A stretch of 64,000 nt of DNA, taken from positions 334,205-398,204 of the forward strand of contig NZ_KE384491.1 of the NCBI RefSeq assembly GCF_000426065.1, given 5' to 3'. Position 1 is the stretch's first letter. Every line of letters starts with the position of its first letter. Shown piece by piece: positions 42,301 through 49,065 of the stretch. This DNA comes from Mycobacterium sp. URHD0025. GTDB taxonomy: Bacteria > Actinomycetota > Actinomycetes > Mycobacteriales > Mycobacteriaceae. The notes below the pieces were generated by a model that was given only the letters and a program-made list of their open reading frames with translations, searched no databases and had not been told where the DNA came from. A program made the translations under genes and the position numbers.

Positions 42301-42823
42301 CCGGATCGCTCACCCGGCGCATCCCGCGCCCACCACCGCCGGACACCGCCTTGACGAACACCGGGAACGCCATATCCCTTGCCGCAGCGACCAATTCATC
42401 CACCGACGACGACGGCGCAGAAGATGCCAGCACCGGCAGCCCCGCAGCCCGGGCAGCATCGATCGCCCGCGACTTGTTGCCCGTCAACTCAAGAACCTGC
42501 GCCGAAGGCCCCACGAAGGTGATCCCGGCCTCCGCGCACGCCGACGCCAACTCCGGATTCTCCGACAAGAACCCGTAACCCGGATACACCGCATCCGCGC
42601 CCGAATGCTTGGCGACCCTGATGATCTCGTCCACCGACAGGTACGCCCGTACCGGATGGCCGATCTCACCGATCTGGTAGGACTCATCAGCCTTCAGCCG
42701 ATGCAACGAATTGCGGTCCTCATACGGGTACACGGCCACCGTCGCGATGCCCATCTCATAAGCAGCACGAAACGCGCGGATCGCGATCTCGCCACGATTG
42801 GCGACTAACAGCTTGGAAATCAC
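39368..42823 (-). CDS. pyc: Pyruvate carboxylase
   Basis: Pyc (1151 residues) makes oxaloacetate from pyruvate with ATP and bicarbonate. Domains in order: biotin carboxylase (V-A-N-R-G-E-I-A, ATP-grasp K-A-V-S-G-G-G-G-R-G-M), carboxyltransferase (D-T-T-F-R-D-A-H-Q-S-L), and a C-terminal biotinyl domain with E-A-M-K-M. The last residues are repeated G-S-A-G-R-S-E-A-T-G units, from a 36-bp tandem repeat, absent from the biotin fold itself. It overlaps rsmD at the stop codon. Confidence 0.98.
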   Translation of the reverse strand: MISKLLVANRGEIAIRAFRAAYEMGIATVAVYPYEDRNSLHRLKADESYQIGEIGHPVRAYLSVDEIIRVAKHSGADAVYPGYGFLSENPELASACAEAGITFVGPSAQVLELTGNKSRAIDAARAAGLPVLASSAPSSSVDELVAAARDMAFPVFVKAVSGGGGRGMRRVSDPDALAEAVEAASREAESAFGDPAVYLEQAVINPRHIEVQILADTQGNVMHLFERDCSVQRRHQKVIELAPAPNLDPELRERICADAVALARQIGYSCAGTIEFLLDERGHHVFIECNPRIQVEHTVTEEITDVDLVGSQLRIAAGESLADLGLDQDSLVIRGAAMQCRITTEDPANGFRPDTGRITAYRSPGGAGVRLDGGTNVGAEVLAHFDSMLVKLTCRGRDFSTAVARARRALAEFRIRGVSTNIPFLQAVIDDPDFRAGRVTTSFIDERPQLLTAHTPADRGTKILNYLADVTVNKPNGERPTGVYPQDKLPLLDLSTVPAAGSRQRLIELGPQGFAAWMRDSKALGVTDTTFRDAHQSLLATRLRSTGLLKVAPYVARMMPQLLSIECWGGATYDVALRFLKEDPWERLAALREAVPNICLQMLLRGRNTVGYTPYPELVTSAFVQEATGTGIDIFRIFDALNNVESMRPAIDAVRETGTAIAEVAMSYTGDLSDPAENLYTLDYYLKLAEQIVDAGAHVLAIKDMAGLLRPHSAHLLVSALRSRFDLPVHVHTHDTPGGQLATYLAAWQAGASAVDGAAAPLAGTTSQPALSSIVAAAAHTEFDTGLSLDAVCDLEPYWEALRKVYAPFESGLPAPTGRVYTHEIPGGQLSNLRQQAIALGLGDRFEDIEANYAAADRVLGRLVKVTPSSKVVGDLALALVGAGVSAEEFAADPARFDIPDSVIGFLRGELGDPPGGWPEPLRTKALEGRGPAKPIQELSVEDEQLLAAPGPKRQAALNRLLFPGPTTEFEAHRETYGDTSSLSANQFFYGLRYGEEHRVELERGVQLLIGLEAISDADERGMRTVMCILNGQLRPVLVRDRSVASEVPAAEKADRNNPDHVAAPFAGVVTVGVSAGDTVEAGATIATIEAMKMEAAITAPKAGTVQRVAVATTAQVEGGDLLVVVGSAGRSEATGGSGSAGRSEATGESI
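39379..39445. repeat. 36-bp tandem repeat at the 3' end of pyc
   Basis: Two copies begin at 39379 and 39415. Their first 31 bases are identical, and the core is GGTCGCTTCGCTCCTGCCCG. They add two units of G-S-A-G-R-S-E-A-T-G plus two residues to Pyc after its biotinyl domain. The frame is preserved because the period is a multiple of three. Confidence 0.9.
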
Positions 42824-42857
42824 GGGTAGACCTAACCGACAAGTTGTTTCGGAAGTG

Positions 42858-43481
42858 TTACAGCAGCGTTGACCAGTATTCCCAGAAACGCACCAAGATC
42901 AACAGCAAAAGTGAGGTGAACCAGAGCGCCACGAGCGACCACCGCCACTGGTAGATCGCCCGGGCCACCGTGTTGGTGTGCAGCGGCCGAAGTGCGATCG
43001 AACCGGCGACCACCAACAGCGGGATGGTCACCGACCACACCACCATGCAGTACGGGCACAGCGCGCCGATGCGGTAGAGGCTCTGGAAGATCAGCCAGTG
43101 CACCATGACGGCACCCAGCAAGCTCCCGGCCGCGAGCCCGGCCCAGTACCACCGGGGCAGCCGAACACCCGCGACCGCCAACACTCCGGTGACCAGAGTG
43201 ACCGTGAATGCGACCACGCCGATGAGCGAGTTGGGGAATCCGAAGACCGATGCCTGCGGGGTGGTCATCACCGAGCCGCAGGAGATCACCGGGTTGATGC
43301 TGCAGGACGGCACGTAGGACGGATCGATCAGCAGCTCGATCTTCTCGACCGTCAACGCCATCGCCGCCGCCAGGCCGACGACACCTGCGATCAGCACCCA
43401 GACGGCACTGAGCTTGCCGACGGCTACTCCCGAGGAATCCTCGGTCCCAAGTTCGTCGAGCTCGGCGGCGGTGTCACTCAT
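42858..43481 (-). CDS. Vitamin K epoxide reductase (VKOR) family protein
   Basis: This 207-residue multi-pass protein has the VKOR Cys pairs: P-S-C-S-I-N-P-V-I-S-C-G-S in a loop and C-P-Y-C-M-V-V after a helix. It re-oxidises DsbA-type proteins using menaquinone. It overlaps the DsbA-like gene by 4 bp, matching Rv2968c-Rv2969c. Five hydrophobic segments are visible. It replaces DsbB in mycobacteria. Confidence 0.92.
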   Translation of the reverse strand: MSDTAAELDELGTEDSSGVAVGKLSAVWVLIAGVVGLAAAMALTVEKIELLIDPSYVPSCSINPVISCGSVMTTPQASVFGFPNSLIGVVAFTVTLVTGVLAVAGVRLPRWYWAGLAAGSLLGAVMVHWLIFQSLYRIGALCPYCMVVWSVTIPLLVVAGSIALRPLHTNTVARAIYQWRWSLVALWFTSLLLLILVRFWEYWSTLL

Positions 43482-44323
43482 GGGTTGGCCGGCGCCGGAG
43501 CGGGTGCGGGCGCTGCGGGGGCGGGTGCGGCCGGCGCGGGCGCTACGGGAGCGGGCGCACCGGGGGCGGGTGCGGCGGGGCCGGGAGCCGGGCCCTTCAG
43601 CGCGGGCAGGTCGCCGACGACCTCTTTGACCTTCGCGATCAGCGCGTCAGGAGTGGTCGGGTTGTATTCCTCGCCGTTGAAACGAACCGTCGGTGTCGAG
43701 TTGATGCCGGTGGCCGCGGCCATACCCTGCACCATCTCCACGTAGCGGCCCTTGGTGATGCAGTCGGGCACCTCACCGGCCGCGCCGGCCTGACGGGCCA
43801 GCTCGATGATCCGGGCGTTGTCCGGGTAGACACCGCCGCCTTCCTCCGGCTGGATTCCAGGCGTGTAGAGCGCGGAATGGAAGCGGCGGAAGGCGTCGAT
43901 GGACTCATCGGCGATGCAGTACGCGGCGCCGCCGGCCCGCGACGAGTAACCGTTGCCGGCCTTGTCCAGGATCGCCACCATGTGGTAATCGACGGCGATG
44001 GCACCGCTGTCGATGAGCTTGTTGATGGTCGGGCCGAACTGCTGCTCCAGATGACCGCACGCCGGGCACAGGAAATCCTCGAAGAGGCTCAGCGTCACCT
44101 TGGGCTCCGATGTGCCCTCTTTGGTGATCACATTGGGCGCGGAGACGTGCACCGCCCGGGCTTCCCCGGAGGCCGGCCGCTTGTGGCCGGTCGTCACGAT
44201 GTAGAGCACCAGGCCGACGGCGAACAGCACCACCACGGCTGTCAGCCCGATCTGCACCCACAGGTTGCGCTTGCGGTCAGCTGCCTTGAGGTCGTACTTC
44301 GCGGTCTTCTTCGGTTTGGCCAC
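43478..44323 (-). CDS. DsbA-like thiol oxidase, membrane anchored
   Basis: This 281-residue protein has one N-terminal helix (I-G-L-T-A-V-V-V-L-F-A-V-G-L-V-L-Y-I-V) and an extracytoplasmic thioredoxin-like domain with active site C-P-A-C in F-E-D-F-L-C-P-A-C-G-H-L and the cis-Pro region N-S-T-P-T-V. A second Cys pair (Y-C-I-A-D, D-C-I-T-K) is present. The last 45 residues are an A-P repeat tail. It should form disulfides in exported proteins with VKOR. Confidence 0.92.
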   Translation of the reverse strand: MAKPKKTAKYDLKAADRKRNLWVQIGLTAVVVLFAVGLVLYIVTTGHKRPASGEARAVHVSAPNVITKEGTSEPKVTLSLFEDFLCPACGHLEQQFGPTINKLIDSGAIAVDYHMVAILDKAGNGYSSRAGGAAYCIADESIDAFRRFHSALYTPGIQPEEGGGVYPDNARIIELARQAGAAGEVPDCITKGRYVEMVQGMAAATGINSTPTVRFNGEEYNPTTPDALIAKVKEVVGDLPALKGPAPGPAAPAPGAPAPVAPAPAAPAPAAPAPAPAPANP

Positions 44324-44350
44324 GTCGACAAGCGTACCGGCGTGGTCAGG

Positions 44351-45487
44351 TCAACTTTCGGCGTGGCTGAGATGTGCGCGCAGCGCGGAGATCAGTGCGC
44401 CTGTGGCAGTGGCGCTGCCGCCTCCCAGCGGGAAGAAGTTGGCGAACGCATGGATCATCGACCGCTCCTCCCGGAGATCGACCACCACCCCGGCGTCCTG
44501 CATGGCCCTGGCATACCGATTGCCCTCATCGCGTAACGGGTCGAACCCGGCGGTGACCACCAGGGCCGGCGGCAGGCCGGAAAGATCCTCGCTGAGCAAC
44601 GGGGACACCAGCGGATCCTCGGCGGACACCTCGGCGCCGTCGAGGTAGTGCGCGGTGCACCACTCCATGTCACGCTTGCTCAGGAAGTAGCCGTCGGCGA
44701 ACAGCGTCTTGGATCGCGTCTCGCTCGACACGTCGGTCACCGGGTAGAGCAGCAACTGCAGCGCGGGCAGCGGCAGTTCGGAGTCACGAGCCTGCTGGGC
44801 CACCACGGTGGCCAGGTTGCCGCCCGCGCTGTCTCCCCCGACCACGATTCGGTTGGCTCCAAGGCCGGCGGCGTGGTCGAGTGCCCAGCGGTAGGCGGCG
44901 TAGGCGTCGTCGGTGGCGGCCGGCGCCTTGTGCTCGGGCGCCAGCCGGTAGCCGACGGAGATCACCTGGACTCCGCCGTCCCGGCAGATCAAGCGACACA
45001 GGCTGTCGTGGGTGTCGAGGTCACCGAGGACGAAGCCACCACCGTGGAAATACAGCAGCAACGCCGAGATCGGCGAGGCTCCGGTGCCGTCAGGGACATA
45101 CCGTCGCGCCGGGATCGGCCCGGCGGGCCCGGGAATCGAAATGTCGGTGACGTCCGCATGGATCCGGACCTTCATCATTGCGGCCGTCTCACGCAGCGCG
45201 GCCCGCGAGACCTCGACGCCGGAACCGGGGCGGTAATCGGCGACCAGACCACCCACTCCGGCCGCGTGCTCGGCGGCCAGGGTGAATTGCAGGGTGGTGT
45301 CCAGGGTGTTTCCGTCGACGACGACCGAACGCCCGCCCAGCAGCAGACGCTTGGTCCGATCCGAAATCCGGGGAATCGCCGCCAAGGTGAACGCGGTCGC
45401 CCGTCCGAGCAGCATCTGTCGGACGGCGTCCCGCCGCTGACCGTCAGATCCGCCTCGGGCCGGTCCGCCTGGCAGACTTTCAGTCAT
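44351..45487 (-). CDS. lipN: Alpha/beta hydrolase, LipN type (hormone-sensitive lipase family)
   Basis: The 378-residue esterase shows Y-F-H-G-G-G-F-V-L-G (oxyanion hole) and V-V-G-G-D-S-A-G-G-N (nucleophile Ser), then D-P-L-R-D-E-G and H-A-F-A-N-F-F for Asp and His. It corresponds to LipN (Rv2970c). ATG 45487 has an AGAGGGAG ribosome-binding site; GTG 45523 is possible but would run 36 bp antisense through the next gene. Its start codon overlaps the divergent AKR start (CATG). Confidence 0.87.
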   Translation of the reverse strand: MTESLPGGPARGGSDGQRRDAVRQMLLGRATAFTLAAIPRISDRTKRLLLGGRSVVVDGNTLDTTLQFTLAAEHAAGVGGLVADYRPGSGVEVSRAALRETAAMMKVRIHADVTDISIPGPAGPIPARRYVPDGTGASPISALLLYFHGGGFVLGDLDTHDSLCRLICRDGGVQVISVGYRLAPEHKAPAATDDAYAAYRWALDHAAGLGANRIVVGGDSAGGNLATVVAQQARDSELPLPALQLLLYPVTDVSSETRSKTLFADGYFLSKRDMEWCTAHYLDGAEVSAEDPLVSPLLSEDLSGLPPALVVTAGFDPLRDEGNRYARAMQDAGVVVDLREERSMIHAFANFFPLGGGSATATGALISALRAHLSHAES

Positions 45488-46328
45488 GGCTGCTCCCTCT
45501 TCGAGTCCTCGTGTCACGCTCAACGACGGTAATTCGATACCGCAAGTCGGGTTGGGGGTTTGGCAGACCCCTGCCGAGGAGACCGAGCGCGCGGTGACCG
45601 CGGCCCTGCAGGCGGGTTACCGGCACATCGACACCGCCGCCGCCTACCGCAACGAGGCCGAGACCGGCCGCGGCCTGGTCAACTCCGGGGTGCCCCGCGA
45701 GGACGTGTTCCTGGTGACCAAGCTGTGGAACAGCGATCAGGGGTATGACGCGGCGCTGGCCGCATTCGACGCGAGCCTGGACCGGCTCGGTGTCGACTAC
45801 CTCGATCTGTATCTGATCCATTGGCCGGTGCCGGCCAACAACGACTACGTGGACACCTTCAAGGCCTTTGCCCACCTGCACGATCAGGGTCGGGTGCGCT
45901 CCATCGGCGTGAGCAACTTCGAACCCGAGCACCTCACCGTGCTCATCGACTCCACCGGCATCGTGCCCGCGGTCAATCAGATCGAATTGCATCCGCTGCT
46001 ACCACAACACGAGCTTCGCGAGGTGCATGCCAGATTGGGCATCGCCACCGAGGCGTGGAGCCCGCTCGGTCAGGGGTCGCTGCTCACCGATCCGGTGATC
46101 GCCGGCATCGCCGAACGGCACGGCAAAACCCCCGCACAGGTACTGATTAGGTGGCATATACATCTGGGTAATATCGTCATCCCCAAGTCGGTCAACCCCG
46201 AGCGGATTGTGAGTAACTTCGACGTGTTCGATTTCGATCTGGACGAAACGGACATGGCGGCCATCGCCACGTTGGAGACGGACACACGCCTGGGGCCCGA
46301 TCCCCGAACCTTCAACTTCACAGGATAG
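45486..46328 (+). CDS. Aldo/keto reductase, copy 1
   Basis: This 280-residue NADPH-dependent reductase has the AKR tetrad: Asp and Tyr in D-T-A-A-A-Y-R-N-E, Lys in V-T-K-L-W-N, and His in L-I-H-W-P-V. It carries I-P-K-S-V-N-P-E-R for the 2'-phosphate of NADPH. The exact substrate is unknown. It is followed after 5 bp by a paralogue of identical length. Its ATG shares CATG with lipN, and a ribosome-binding site is weak. Confidence 0.93.
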   Translation: MAAPSSSPRVTLNDGNSIPQVGLGVWQTPAEETERAVTAALQAGYRHIDTAAAYRNEAETGRGLVNSGVPREDVFLVTKLWNSDQGYDAALAAFDASLDRLGVDYLDLYLIHWPVPANNDYVDTFKAFAHLHDQGRVRSIGVSNFEPEHLTVLIDSTGIVPAVNQIELHPLLPQHELREVHARLGIATEAWSPLGQGSLLTDPVIAGIAERHGKTPAQVLIRWHIHLGNIVIPKSVNPERIVSNFDVFDFDLDETDMAAIATLETDTRLGPDPRTFNFTG

Positions 46329-46333
46329 GTGAC

Positions 46334-47176
46334 ATGACCTCCTCGGACGGGGCAGCGATTCCCACCGTCACGCTCAACGACGACCGTACGATGCCGGTCG
46401 TCGGCTTCGGCGTCGGCGGACTCTCGGACTCCGAGGCAGAGGGCGTGGTGTCCGCAGCGCTGGAGGCGGGCCACCGGTTGATCGACACGGCCGCCGCGTA
46501 CGACAACGAGGCGGGCGTGGGACGTGCCATCGCGGCATCGGGTATCCCGCGCGAGGAACTGTCGGTCACCACCAAGCTGGCCGTGACCGATCACGGTTTC
46601 CAGTCCGCCCAGAACGCCGGGCGGGCCAGTCTGGAGCGGCTTGGCTTGGACTACGTGGACCTCTACCTGATCCATTGGCCCGGCAGCGACATCGGCAAGT
46701 ACGTCGACAGCTGGGGTGGCCTGATGGCGCTGAAGCAGGAAGGCCTGGCGCGCTCCACCGGTGTGTCCAACTTCAGCCCCGAGAACCTCTCGACCATCGT
46801 CGACCTGACCTTCACGGCGCCCGCGGTCAACCAGATCGAGCTGCACCCGTTGCTCAATCAGAGCGCATGGCGCGAGGCCAACGCCAAATACAACGTCGTG
46901 ACGGAGGCCTACAGCCCGCTCGGGGTCGGCAATCTGCTCGACAACCCGGCCGTGACGGCCATCGCCGAAGCGCACGGTAGGACGCCCGCGCAGGTGCTGA
47001 TCCGCTGGAGTATCCAGCTGGGCAACATCGTGATCTCCCGGTCGACCAACCCGGAACGGATCGCGTCCAACCTCGATGTGTTCGGGTTCGAGCTGACCGA
47101 CGAGCAGATGAACAGCCTCAACGGCCTCGACGACGGCACCCGGTTCCGGCCGGACCCGGCAACCTATACGGGCTGA
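46334..47176 (+). CDS. Aldo/keto reductase, copy 2 (Rv2971 type)
   Basis: The 280-residue protein keeps Asp/Tyr in D-T-A-A-A-Y-D-N-E, Lys in T-T-K-L-A-V and His in L-I-H-W-P-G, but the cofactor loop is I-S-R-S-T-N-P-E-R rather than the usual I-P-K-S. It is the closer match to M. tuberculosis Rv2971. It overlaps the convergent TetR gene by 13 bp. Tandem duplication with the first AKR is likely, followed by clear divergence. Confidence 0.93.
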   Translation: MTSSDGAAIPTVTLNDDRTMPVVGFGVGGLSDSEAEGVVSAALEAGHRLIDTAAAYDNEAGVGRAIAASGIPREELSVTTKLAVTDHGFQSAQNAGRASLERLGLDYVDLYLIHWPGSDIGKYVDSWGGLMALKQEGLARSTGVSNFSPENLSTIVDLTFTAPAVNQIELHPLLNQSAWREANAKYNVVTEAYSPLGVGNLLDNPAVTAIAEAHGRTPAQVLIRWSIQLGNIVISRSTNPERIASNLDVFGFELTDEQMNSLNGLDDGTRFRPDPATYTG

Positions 47177-47778
47177 GTTCCCGACGGCTGTCCGCTATTC
47201 ACCAGCAGCGCCCGCTGCAGGCGGATAGCCATGGCCACCCGTTCGGTGTCGCCGGTGGCCAACAGATCGAGCAGCCCGCCGCGCAACACCGCCAATGCCA
47301 GCGTCCGGGCCGCGGCGCCGTCTTTGCCGCCCTTCTCGTGCGCCGGCTGACATTCGGACAGCACGTCGAGCCAGTCCTCGACGGTCGCGCGCGCAAACCC
47401 GGCCCATGCGCCGTCGGGTTCGACGAGCGAGCGGGCGTAGGCCTCGGCCCACAGCGCCAACAGTGGCCGATGCTCAACGGCGGCAAGCCAATTCCAGATC
47501 TCTTCGACAGCCACGGCCAGCCCGACCCGGTCGGTGCCGACAGTTTCCCGAAGCCGTTGCAGGAGCGCGAGCTCATCGGTGCGCGCCCGCGCCAGAAGCG
47601 CGCGCACCAAACCGTCCTTGCTGCCGAACAGGAACAGCAGCACCCGCGGGCTGGATCCGATCGCGGCCGCCAGCGGCCGCAGCGACAAGTCACCCAGGCC
47701 GTGGGCGAGTGCGTACTGGTAGGACGCCTCAAGGAGTTCGACCTGCCGGGCTGACGGGGTTGTCGTATCCGCTGGCAC
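47164..47778 (-). CDS. TetR family transcriptional regulator
   Basis: This 204-residue regulator has the TetR HTH near the N-terminus: A-S-Y-Q-Y-A-L-A-H-G-L-G-D-L-S-L-R-P-L-A-A-A-I-G then R-V-L-L-F-L-F-G-S-K-D-G-L-V-R-A-L-L. The ligand domain is not recognised. It is divergent from a GNAT gene with a 24-bp inverted repeat between them. Its own target genes may include the GNAT and the neighbouring reductases. Confidence 0.9.
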   Translation of the reverse strand: MPADTTTPSARQVELLEASYQYALAHGLGDLSLRPLAAAIGSSPRVLLFLFGSKDGLVRALLARARTDELALLQRLRETVGTDRVGLAVAVEEIWNWLAAVEHRPLLALWAEAYARSLVEPDGAWAGFARATVEDWLDVLSECQPAHEKGGKDGAAARTLALAVLRGGLLDLLATGDTERVAMAIRLQRALLVNSGQPSGTQPV

Positions 47779-47781
47779 GTT

Positions 47782-47817
47782 GGTAGCCTACCGCTACTGA
47801 AACGAGTGTGTCAGTAG
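47782..47817. promoter_or_regulatory. TetR operator candidate between divergent genes
   Basis: CTACTGA (47794-47800) and TCAGTAG (47811-47817) are exact inverse copies 10 bp apart, and GGTAG-C-CTACC (47782-47792) adjoins the first. The dyads lie in the 60-bp gap between the TetR and GNAT start codons, where a TetR protein would be expected to bind. Confidence 0.6.
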
Positions 47818-47838
47818 TCTGACGCGGAGGTCCACACC

Positions 47839-48345
47839 ATGTCGCAGGCCGTCGATGAAAGGCAGGTCGTTCTGCGCCGCGCGGATCACCCCGGCGATCT
47901 CGGCTGGGTGATCATGGCGCACGGCGAAATCTACGACCGGCAATTCGGCTGGGATACCGACTTCGAGACCCTCGTCGCCAAGATCGTGGCCGACTTCGCC
48001 GAAAACAACGATCCGGCACGCGAATCCGGCTGGATCGCGGAAGTCGACGGCAAGCGAGCCGGATGCATCTTCTGCATGGCGGGCGACGAGCCGACGGTGG
48101 CGAAGTTGCGGATTCTGTTGGTCACCCCGGACGCCCGCGGACTCGGACTGGGCACCCGCTTGGTCGAGGAGTGCCTGAGGTTCGCCCGCGAAGCCGGTTA
48201 CCGCAAGGTCACCCTGTGGACCAACGATGTGCTCGTGGCGGCTCGAAAGATCTACCAAACCTTTGGATTCCGCCTTGTCGACGAGGAGCCTCACCACAGT
48301 TTCGGCCACGACCTCAACGGCCAGAACTGGATCGTGGATCTGTAG
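47839..48345 (+). CDS. GNAT family N-acetyltransferase
   Basis: This 168-residue protein has the GNAT fold with the acetyl-CoA loop R-G-L-G-L-G-T-R-L-V preceded by K-L-R-I-L-L-V-T-P-D-A, and a C-terminal Y-Q-T-F-G-F-R. The sequence resembles the acetyltransferase domain of MarR-GNAT fusion proteins but stands alone. Substrate unknown. The upstream gap contains GCGGAGG as ribosome-binding site and the TetR operator candidate. Confidence 0.9.
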   Translation: MSQAVDERQVVLRRADHPGDLGWVIMAHGEIYDRQFGWDTDFETLVAKIVADFAENNDPARESGWIAEVDGKRAGCIFCMAGDEPTVAKLRILLVTPDARGLGLGTRLVEECLRFAREAGYRKVTLWTNDVLVAARKIYQTFGFRLVDEEPHHSFGHDLNGQNWIVDL

Positions 48346-48357
48346 ACGCGCAGCCGC

Positions 48358-49065
48358 TCAGCCGGTAGGACAGGTACCCGCGGCGTCACGCAGGACCCCG
48401 GCTGACGCGGTGTCGACCGGAAGTGCGTAGCCACGCAGCACCTCGACGAACTGCACCGCGTACTGGCACCAGAACGCCTGGTTGGGCGGCATCCAGTGCG
48501 CGGGCTCCCGATCGCCCTTGTCCTGATTCGGCTTGCCGGCGACGGCCAGCAGGTTGGCCGGGTCGTTGGCGAAGCGCAGCCGCAGATCGTCCGGCCAGTC
48601 ACGCGCTCCGAGATCCCAGGCCAACGCAAGGGGGACGATGTGATCGATCTGGACCGAGGCGCCGGTCTGATTGCCGCGCACGAACGGCACCACCGCATTG
48701 GTGTAGGGGTCGTGCAGGGTGCCCGTCGCCACAGCCGCCGGACATCGCTTGATCGCGACGAAGGTCTTCTCGACGAGATCGCGGTTGAGGATGTCGTTGC
48801 GGGTGTCGCAGCCGTTGTGCCCGCCCGGCGCACTGTTGTCGTCGTCCCAGGACTCACCGAATGCCGCACGACGATAGTCGTTGCCGTGCAATCGGATCGG
48901 CACCTCCGGTACTCCGGCCAACAGATCGAACCCTGCAGCGACGGTGGGCGGCTGCGCCTGCGCCGCGAACCGCGTGGAGCGGTCAGCCGAGGTGCTCACC
49001 TGGATGGCGACCACCACCGCGAGTGCGACGGCGGCAGCCAGCCACCACACCCGGCTGCGGGTCAT
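48358..49065 (-). CDS. Exported HNH-type nuclease-like protein (DUF1524)
   Basis: The 235-residue product has a signal anchor or signal peptide (W-W-L-A-A-A-V-A-L-A-V-V-V-A-I) and a DUF1524/GmrSD-like HNH domain: Q-I-D-H-I-V-P-L-A-L-A-W, F-A-N-D-P-A-N-L-L-A-V and N-Q-x-K-G-D. These are the His/Asp/Asn residues of a beta-beta-alpha-metal nuclease. It corresponds to Rv2972c. It overlaps recG by 4 bp. An exported nuclease next to recG is a positional, not functional, link. Confidence 0.87.
   Translation of the reverse strand: MTRSRVWWLAAAVALAVVVAIQVSTSADRSTRFAAQAQPPTVAAGFDLLAGVPEVPIRLHGNDYRRAAFGESWDDDNSAPGGHNGCDTRNDILNRDLVEKTFVAIKRCPAAVATGTLHDPYTNAVVPFVRGNQTGASVQIDHIVPLALAWDLGARDWPDDLRLRFANDPANLLAVAGKPNQDKGDREPAHWMPPNQAFWCQYAVQFVEVLRGYALPVDTASAGVLRDAAGTCPTG

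Noticed and set aside
44351..45523. Longer lipN starting at GTG 45523.
   Set aside because: It would overlap the AKR 5' end antisense by 38 bp. ATG 45487 has the better ribosome-binding site.
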